64,000 bases of DNA from Eucommia ulmoides (lineage: Eukaryota; Streptophyta; Magnoliopsida; Garryales; Eucommiaceae), in the NCBI GenBank assembly GCA_016647705.1, contig CM028336.1, positions 10,858,880 to 10,922,879 of the forward strand, given 5' to 3'. Both the position numbers and the translations under genes were made by a program. Below, one piece after another: positions 56,978-64,000 of the stretch (positions within the stretch are counted from its first letter, which is position 1; every line of letters starts with the position of its first letter). The notes beneath the pieces were generated by a model. That model searched no databases, was not told the DNA's origin, and saw only the letters and a program-made list of their open reading frames with translations.

Positions 56978-58262
56978 TTTACCTCCCCCTTCGTTTTGCA
57001 CTAAATCGGATATCTTTCTTGTCCTTTTGCAAATACTAGTCAATCACATTAACTGATATTTTTGAGTAAAAAGGCCTAAATGCCCTCTTATTTTCTAAAA
57101 AATATTATTATTATTTTTTTTTTTTTCAAAAATTCACAAGAACCCTATTTTTTTGAAAACATTATTTTTTACTCATTTTTTAGAATAAGTGTCATATTTT
57201 CATTCTTCTCCCTTAATTTTCCGCTTGGCAGAACAACTCTGGCGAGCCAATCACCATTACTACCACCGAGCAAATCTGATGAAAACTCCTTCACCCCCTG
57301 CCAATAATAATTTCAGTGAGATTGAAATTAACAAAAAATTATCCATGGGTAGTGAGAGAAATTTTTTCTATAATTGCGGTGAGCTAAACAATTCATTTAA
57401 ACAACCAAATGATATGCAAACGCCGCTAAACTCAATTATATTGTAGATAAATTATCAAACAAAGACTTGCAGTGGTTCATTGATTATGAATTATTACACA
57501 GTGAGCCTGGAGGGAAAAAAAACTCCAATACGCGAACGCTGCGCACTCATCGGGATCCGACAGAGGAGCTCCACCGTCGACAACAATCTTTCCACCTTGC
57601 ATTTCTTGAAATTGGACAACCAGTCGATGAACGCTTCCACGACGATCTGGTGAAGATTCCGTCAGTGCTGCAGATTTGAGCATGGAGATCCAACAATCTG
57701 GTTCGGGCGACGACGAACTTGATCGATCGATGAATCAAACATGAGAAAGACGAGATAGAAAACTCGCTCCGGATTAAGCCACAAAGCACACTCCAATTCA
57801 TAGAGAGGAAACATGGAGAGAATCTTAATCGCATCGAGAGACAGCCTTGGATCTGTGCCGCAAGCACAAATCCTCCATGGATCTGTCCATGGCTGGGAGA
57901 GAGAGAGGAATAAGTTTTTCCTCAACAAGGTGGGTTGCACTTGCAGGGGTAGGGGAAAGGTTGTAGGACTTGGGTTTTTAGGTTTAGAAATTTACATTTT
58001 GAACCTTGTTGAATTAGTGTCTAAACTATGGGCCAAAAAAGTCATTCTCCAAAAGGTAAATTAGTGTATTTTAATTTTTAATGGTTTAATTATTTTTAAA
58101 TGAATAAGCGTACATTTGTCATTACAGTAAAAAAATATATATTATTTTTTAATCTGTCAGGGAATTAAGTGGTAATTAACTAAAAATAATAGGGGGTTGA
58201 CTGATATTTACAAAAGAACAGAGGAGGTATCTAATTTTGTGCAAAACGACAGGGACAGAAAA

Positions 58263-58264
<2 letters not shown>
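56978..58264. mobile_element. TIR-bounded element with gene-like filling (Pack-MULE candidate)
   Basis: Left text ccccttcgttttgcactaaa (56986-57005) and right text ttttgtgcaaaacgacaggg (58235-58254) are inverted counterparts. Homology extends about 80 bases inward (left cttttgcaaatactagtcaa; right ttgactgatatttacaaaag). Between them, 57200-57960 is notably GC-richer than the surroundings and has overlapping frames, e.g. plus-strand 57813-58064 (MERILIASRDSLGSVPQAQI...). None is a protein I recognise. No transposase. Target duplication not resolved. Confidence 0.5.

Positions 58265-58297
<33 letters not shown>
58265..58297. repeat. (TA)n microsatellite
   Basis: Continuous TA run immediately outside the right end of the TIR-bounded element. 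Confidence 0.9.
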
Positions 58298-58299
<2 letters not shown>

Positions 58300-58799
58300 C
58301 CTGGATTTACAATGGAAATCACAAAATTATTCCAAGCCCAAGTCCACCCTGTTCTGGTATTGGGGCCCTACTTTTCAATGCAAGCCCGTCCTTGTTAAAA
58401 ATTATCAAGGTCCAATATTGGTCTAGTCCTATAATTATTTTTGGTTGTCCACATCAAAATAAATTCTTTTTCTTTTTCTTTTTTCCAGATTTTTAGATTC
58501 TAAGAGAGAAAATAAACAAGACCGGAAAAATAAAAAAAGCTTAAGTACAAAAACCCTTATCCAGGGGATCTAAGGTCTCTATTGCAAAGACTAGAGAAAT
58601 AAGAATCCAAAGAAACGTTAAAAATTTAGCGTTAAGCCTTTAATAGCCTTGGAGGCCAAGTAGTGCGCCAGTTTGTTACTATTTCTTTTCACTATCCCGA
58701 ACTTGAAAAACTCTTTTGACAAGGAGTAGGAGATGATGTCTTCAATAATAACTCGATGCGCCCAAGCTAAGGCCTTCCCACAATCGATATCTTAGATTA

Positions 58800-61700
58800 G
58801 CGCTAAGCAGTCAGACTCAAAAATCACTCTTGAGAATCCAAAATCAATTGTTGTGATGACTGCAATACGAATGGCCCAGGCTTGGCCATGGACGCTGTGG
58901 AGCAACAAAATTTCCCATCTCTAGAAAGAATAATATTCCCATTGTGATCTCGAGCCACTACCCCAAAAGCTCCCTGATGAGAATTCGCTGAAAAAGCTCC
59001 ATCCATGTTGAATTTAACCCATGATCTAGGAGGAGGAGACCAAGAAGTAGATTAATTCGAAGTGGATTGCGAGAAGGCGGGTTTGGAGTGGGGAATGGAA
59101 AATAATTCATTGACGGCTTTCTTGGCCAACATAAGTGGAACTTCTCCTCTGGGGGGGGGGGGGGGGGGGGGGGGCTCGTTTCTAAAGACGAACGAGTTGT
59201 AATTGATCCAAATAAATCACAAGACGTATACGAAAGAGGATTGATAATCTAAGTGGTTTAAAGAATCAAGGGTGGTGAGGATCCATTCTTCGAACCTGAA
59301 GATAGAATATCAGTTAATAGAGTCTTTAAAGAGGGACGCGGACCAGCAGGGGTGGAGCCATCTATATAAGAGAAAAAGATGTTCTGGAAATTCAGGGTTA
59401 TCCAAACAAATGGGACAAAGTCGAGACGACTTGAGGGATTTATTCCAAAGATTCGAAATCGAAGCAAAGGCATTGTTGGAAACTTTCCACAAGAAATGTT
59501 TTATCTTTGGGGGCACTCAAAGTTTTCAAATCAGCTTCCATAGCGTTGGGGAAGGGGAGTAGGAGGATGAAGGGTTTGTTCGAGTGGTGAGGGTTAAGGA
59601 GTGGGATAAGTGGTACATTGATTTGACTGTGAGGGTTCCGGATTTTGAAAGAGGCCATATCAAGGTACCCGAAGAGTTTTCGATGCCGAGATGTATAGAC
59701 ATAATCTTGGTGATGGTGGAGCGGTCAAAGCAACTTCTAATAAGGTTTATGTTCCAAAAATCATTAGAAGAGTTCATAAGGTCTGTCACCCGGATTAATG
59801 GAGAATGGGAGTGGGAATTGGTGTGAGGGAGAAGGAATGGATAGGAAAATGGATATCAGGGATCCACCGATCATACCAAATGCTAACATCCAAACCATTA
59901 CCAATGGACCAAAGAGAGTTATTTTTTTATGATTTTGAGGCCCTCAAGGATGCTTGACCAACTCCAAGATGCCCTAGCCTTTTTCCTTACATTCCAAAAG
60001 CTAGAGTTGTGAAAATAGAAACCTTTTAGGATCCTGGTCCACAAAGCTTCCGGATTTTTTAAGTGACGCCACACTTTCTTTACTAAAAGAGCCTTGTTGA
60101 AACTTTGAAAATCCTTAAAACCCATTCCGCATTGAGATTTTGAGAGTGACATAGAACTCCAATTACTCCAATGAATACCTCACTCCCCATTGTTTTTTCC
60201 CCACCAGAATTTTGCAGTTTTTGAATTTAGCTCTTTGCACATCATGATCGGAAAGAGAAATATCGACATTGCATAAGTAGGTAAGGCATGGATGATTGAT
60301 TTGATGAGAACTTTTTTGCCCGCTTGATTTAGGAATCCTTCATTCCACCCTTCTATTCTAGTGGAGATGCATTCTGAAGACGATCTCAAAACTTGTCTTT
60401 TTTATCTACCCCAGTCAGCCGGAAGGCCAAGATATGAGCCAATTTTTCCTAAGATGGGAACGCGAAAGAGGTAAGCAATCAAGGATTTTAGATTGCTTGG
60501 AGTATTTGAGCAAAACATGACCCCCGATTTGTTATGGTTTATGGATTTTCCTAAAGCGAAGCAATAAAGATTGAGGGAATTTAATAGAGATAAGCAATTG
60601 GGGATCCTAGTCTTAGAGAAAAATGAAGCATCATTCACAAAAAATAAGTGGGAGAAAGTAGGATAGTTACGGTTAATTTTGATGCCTGACAAAGATCCTT
60701 GCTCCAACAATGAGTGGATAAGAGAAGTAAGTGCTTGGGCAAGGATGATGAAGAGATAAGGGGAAAATGGATCTCCTTGATGCAAGCCCCTTTGCGGACG
60801 GAAAACAAGGAGGAGATCGCCATTGACTAATATATTATACTCAACCGTAGACACACATCATAACAAGAGTCACCCAATCGTTACAAAATCCAAGCTTGAT
60901 GAGGAGAGATTCCAAGAAATCCCATTCCACTTGATCATATGCTTTCTTCATTTCCAGCTTGAGCGCAAGGTAATGATTTTTTCCTCGACATTGCCTTTTG
61001 AGGAAGGAGAACGCTTCTTGAGCAACAAGTATATTATCCTGGATTTTTCGTTTGGAGATGAAGGCACTCTAAGTTTGGGAGATAATGAAATCGAGGTGGT
61101 GTTTCAGTTTTAGAACCATTACTCTGGTTATGAGTTTGTAGGCGAAATTGCATAAACTGATTGGCCTGAATTGCAATATGGACTTTCGGTTCTTCACTTT
61201 TGGAATTAGAGAAATGTGAGTCTTGTTGAGCTTCCTTGGCATAATTCCATTTTGGAAAAAACATAGAGTTGCTTCGAAAATATCATGGCCTACCGCCTCC
61301 CAATTAGTTTGAAAGAATTGTCCCAAAAAGCCATCTGGGCCCGGAGCTTTGATAGATCCCAAACTAAAGGCTACCATCTTTACTTCTCCGATGGTCATCG
61401 GTTTCATCAAATCACGATTTATGGTTTCTGATATCAAAGGTGAGAATTTGTCCAAGATAGGCTCAAAATTCCTTGGTCCGGTTGTTTGGAACAAGTTCTT
61501 GAAATACCTATTGATGTGGTTGTAAAGCCCTTCTTTTCCAGAAATACATTCTCCTTCATTATCTTGAAGAAGAACTATCTTATTTCATTGCCTCATTCGA
61601 ATTGTAGATGAATGGAAGAATTTGGAGTTATTGCCACCCCATATTAGCCACTTGATTCGGGAACACATGCCCCAATACTTCTATTATCTTCTCCATAGGC

Positions 61701-62600
61701 CTGACAATTGGTCTGTTACCAATTGAATTTCATGTAGGGAGAATTGAGCATGATTGGCATTTTGAAGTAGGCTGAGTTTTTTTTTAGGGCATCAATATAG
61801 ATTCTTGCGCTACCAAAAGTTTTACGTCGCCAATCCTTGAGGGCAGTCGTTACTTTGTCAAGTTTGGAAAACATTGTGAGAATTGTTGGCCCGTGGCTAG
61901 GGTGCAGCCAAGAATTTTGAATAGTGTCAATGCAAGAGGATTCATCCAACCAAAAAACTTTAAATTTACAATGTTTCCTGCTCAGTTTCGATGAGAATTC
62001 AGTGTCAACCAAAATAGGGTTGTGATCGGAGCCAACAGGAGGGAGCGCAAAGACTATCACATTTGGAAACTTTAGTCTCCAGTCGGCATTGGAAAGAGCT
62101 CTATTGAGACACTGTCTGATATTAGCTCTACCGGTTCTCTGATTAGACCAAGTCAAATGGCAGCCCTTGGATTCCAAATCAATAAGATTACAACCATTGA
62201 TAAAGTCGATGAAGGTTTGGATCTTGCTTGGACTTTTGATTCGAAGGCCCTCTTATACGTTTTGGTCCGAGATGTCATTGAAGTCGCCAAGACAAATCCA
62301 TGGTTCAGACATGGACACGCTTTTTGAAACTAATTGTTGCCACTAAATTTTTCGAAGACTGAAATCCGGGTTTCCATACACAAAGTAGATTCGGGAAATA
62401 AGGGATCCCTTATTGTCAAGGGCTTTTACATCCACCACATTTTGAGACAGCTCCATGAAAACTAAATTAACCTCTCTTCGCTACAAGATAGAAACTCTTC
62501 CTGATATCCCTTCGGGCTTAAGACATTTCACATAATCAAAATTAAGGGACTTTTTGGTACGAACGATGGCCTCTGATTTTTATTTTGTTTCGAGCAAGCA
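58800..62600 (-). pseudogene. LINE ORF2 (endonuclease-reverse transcriptase-RNase H) remnant
   Basis: Right to left. AP-type endonuclease: WICLGDFNDI near 62300-62270 and VGSDHNPILVD near 62040-62005, with frame 62177-61716 between. Reverse transcriptase: 61494-60402, with KAPGPDGFLGQFFQTNW, ISLIPKV..RPISLCNFAYKLI and RPQRGLHQGDPFSPYLFIIL. The catalytic FADD box reads FFVNDASFF at about 60630, so one essential Asp is Asn. Thumb: 60389-60180. zf-RVT: 59516-59310 (KIKHFLWKV...CPICLDNPEFPEHLFL). Plant-type RNase H: 59006-58824 (MDGAFSANSHQGAFGVVARD). A 24-base G run at 59151-59174 lies between zf-RVT and RNase H. Frame shifts and stops make it non-functional. Confidence 0.9.
59151..59174 (+). 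repeat. G24 homopolymer
   Basis: Twenty-four consecutive G on the plus strand (C on the LINE coding strand), directly followed by ctcg. It interrupts the ORF2 remnant. Confidence 0.9.
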
Positions 62601-63131
62601 TAAAATAGAAAGGGAGTGGCCTTTGATTAGGTCATTCGAAGCATGATGGGTCAGGGGACTCCTCAGTCCCCGGTAGTTTCACACAATAAATTTCATATTT
62701 GAGGGGGTAGACAAGCCTTAATACCAACACCTTCTGATTCTGTGAATCTGGATAGATAATCTTCTGTCTCCTTATCAATAAGAGAAATGGTTTTAAAGCA
62801 GGTAGATAAGGCCAACAATTGAGGTTTAATTAAGAGATCTGGTTTGGATTTTGACAATAGAGAAAGGTAATCTGGATTTCAAGTTCAAGTTTCTTTGGCG
62901 GGTAGGTCTTCATGGTCTAGTGTTGGTTTTATTTGGGATTTGGGTAGCAGTAAAAGAGGAGGCAGCCAAGAGAGTATTGTCTAAATCTCCAGGAGAAGAT
63001 TTCAAAAGCTTTGGGGGTCTAAGCAATGGGCTTTGGATTTCTCCTCTTCTTTTTAAAGATAAGTTGTTGTTAAGGAAATGGGCTAGTGTTAGTTCAATGG
63101 GCCTCAGAAGGGTGGTTTAGATTGGACTGAG

Positions 63132-63890
63132 CTAACTTGGTAGTTGCACTGAGAAAGAGTTTGGTTTTATCAGTGTGTTTTGGTTAGGGTCAGACGGGCT
63201 AAGGTCTTGTGTGGTTTGTTGGGCTTGGTCCTCACCCTCATAAGGCTCTTCCACGTAATAAATGGTATTGTGTTCGCTTGGACTTTCGAGGGGGCTGGTT
63301 GATTCCACTTGGGTATTGGTAGTGGTAATAGGTTGATTTGGCATAATAGGCAGTATGGGATCGGTTGAGACTTGCCTCCACTCATAACTAGTAGTTCTAG
63401 AGCACAAGGAATTAGGCAATAAAATGATAGAAGAATTTTGTCTCCACTCACTGCTAGTGGGTCCAAAGCACAATGAGTCAGTAAAGTTGTTGCAAATAGA
63501 ACCTAACATAGGAATTTGTGCTGGTGTTGGGTGTTGTCCACGCACCGCTGTTGCCCGATAATTGCTTGGGAGATTTTCGGACTCTGCTCGCTGAAACCCA
63601 CTTGACCATAGCTAGTTGAAACTATGAGATTTATTTAATGGAGCTCTGAGATGGGGGCCAAAACCCATAGGAGTAGTCTCGTTTGGATCAAAATTTGTGC
63701 AAGTCTCTTTATCATGACCAATAATCCTGCAGAGATAACAGAAATCGGGTAGTCTCACGTATTGAAATGAAATCCAATAGTTTGCATTCTTTTTTTTGTC
63801 AATATATAAGCCCCTAATGAGTGGTTTGGTGAGGTCTAGGTTTACCTTGAATCTTACCACTGGAAGTAGATGAAGCTTGGAGTGTTTGGG
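63132..63890 (-). pseudogene. LINE ORF1 remnant
   Basis: The frame 63860-63612 has the end of a DUF4283-type RNA-binding region (VRFKVNLDLTKPLIRGLYID) and a CCHC zinc knuckle of zf-CCHC_4 type (CYLCRIIGHDKETC). The frame 63545-63132 is the polar C-terminal tail with an internal repeat (TSSEWRQ and TSYEWRQ). A frame break separates the two. ORF1 proteins bind LINE RNA. Confidence 0.82.
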
Positions 63891-63916
63891 AATTTCTCTC
63901 TAAAAATTCTCCCAGT

Positions 63917-64000
63917 ACTGAGAGCATCTCCAAGGGATACTAGCCATTTTGGATAGTTAAATAAAAAAATGACTAGTTGAATAGTGATTTGGCTATCCAA
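63917..64000. mobile_element. Possible end of a MITE running off the window
   Basis: Starts gagagcatctccaaggg, a sequence I associate with one end of a widespread plant MITE type, followed by 'ttagccat', 'gactagttgaa' and 'tggctatcc' words. It lies at the upstream edge of LINE ORF1. The other end is outside the window. Confidence 0.35.

Larger units (their letters stand above)
58464..63900 (-). mobile_element. L1-type LINE, decayed
   Basis: ORF1 remnants (63890-63132), then endonuclease, reverse transcriptase, zf-RVT and RNase H of ORF2 (about 62600-58800) lie in LINE order on the minus strand. The 3' end shows an A-rich tail (plus strand ttctttttctttttcttttt, about 58464-58484). There are many stops and frame shifts. 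The 5' end is disturbed by a separate repeat near 63917. Confidence 0.92.

Noticed and set aside
57547-57940. Minus-strand frames in the TIR-bounded element
   Set aside because: Three overlapping frames on both strands with no domain; coding strand cannot be decided, so no gene is called.
59272-59562. Plus-strand frame opposite LINE ORF2
   Set aside because: Antisense to the zf-RVT region, which is the recognisable one.

Overview
The window is nuclear DNA of a flowering plant, most likely a eudicot. It is AT-rich with long gene-poor stretches, nested transposable elements of typical plant lineages (Ty1-copia, Tekay- and Tat/Ogre-type Ty3-gypsy, MULE, hAT, L1 LINE, SINE), and only two intact-looking host genes. 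The species cannot be named from the sequence. No rRNA gene, organelle DNA or CRISPR array was seen.

Layout. 1-2.7 kb: AT-rich DNA with a solo LTR. 2740-3318 (-): an intact glycine-rich cold-shock-domain/zinc-knuckle protein gene. 3684-5204: a fold-back MULE-type element just upstream of that gene. 5340-7472: a decayed hAT element with transposase remnants. 8.8-11.5 kb: an LTR-like segment with a minisatellite split by a second, non-autonomous hAT element. 11.5-12.0 kb: a hairpin repeat. 12996-18534 (-): a nearly complete but coding-dead Ty1-copia element with two LTRs and a perfect 5-bp target duplication. 21.8-31.2 kb (-): a Tat/Ogre-type gypsy element interrupted by a Tekay chromovirus at 22259-28075. 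31.2-33.4 kb (-): the 5' end of another Tat-type element. 34170-35372 (+): an F-box/LRR gene. 36.6-44.3 kb: a second copy of the copia family carrying three further insertions (an unclassified 1.9-kb segment, a Tekay-type solo LTR and a tRNA-derived SINE) and cut on the right by the MULE. 44308-56487: a giant Mutator-like element. 56978-58264: a smaller TIR-bounded element with gene-like filling. 58464 to about 63900 (-): an L1-type LINE with ORF1 and ORF2 remnants.

The most interesting object is the 12.2-kb MULE. It has complex terminal inverted repeats, a 265-bp tandem array expanded on one arm (13 units), and a transposase pseudogene read on the minus strand. Two further plus-strand reading frames that I do not recognise face the transposase and may be diverged copies of each other. 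The transposase is split by a 3128-bp near-palindromic element with a 5-bp target duplication. Removing that element and one duplication copy rejoins the transposase in the same reading frame. The palindrome is rich in the self-complementary decamer CGCCTAGGCG and has inward-facing TATA boxes on both arms.

The two host genes appear unrelated in function: an RNA-binding protein (cold-shock type) and a probable ubiquitin-ligase substrate adaptor. Everything else is best read as layered transposition. Example: copia copy, then Tekay solo LTR, SINE and MULE, then the palindrome inside the MULE.
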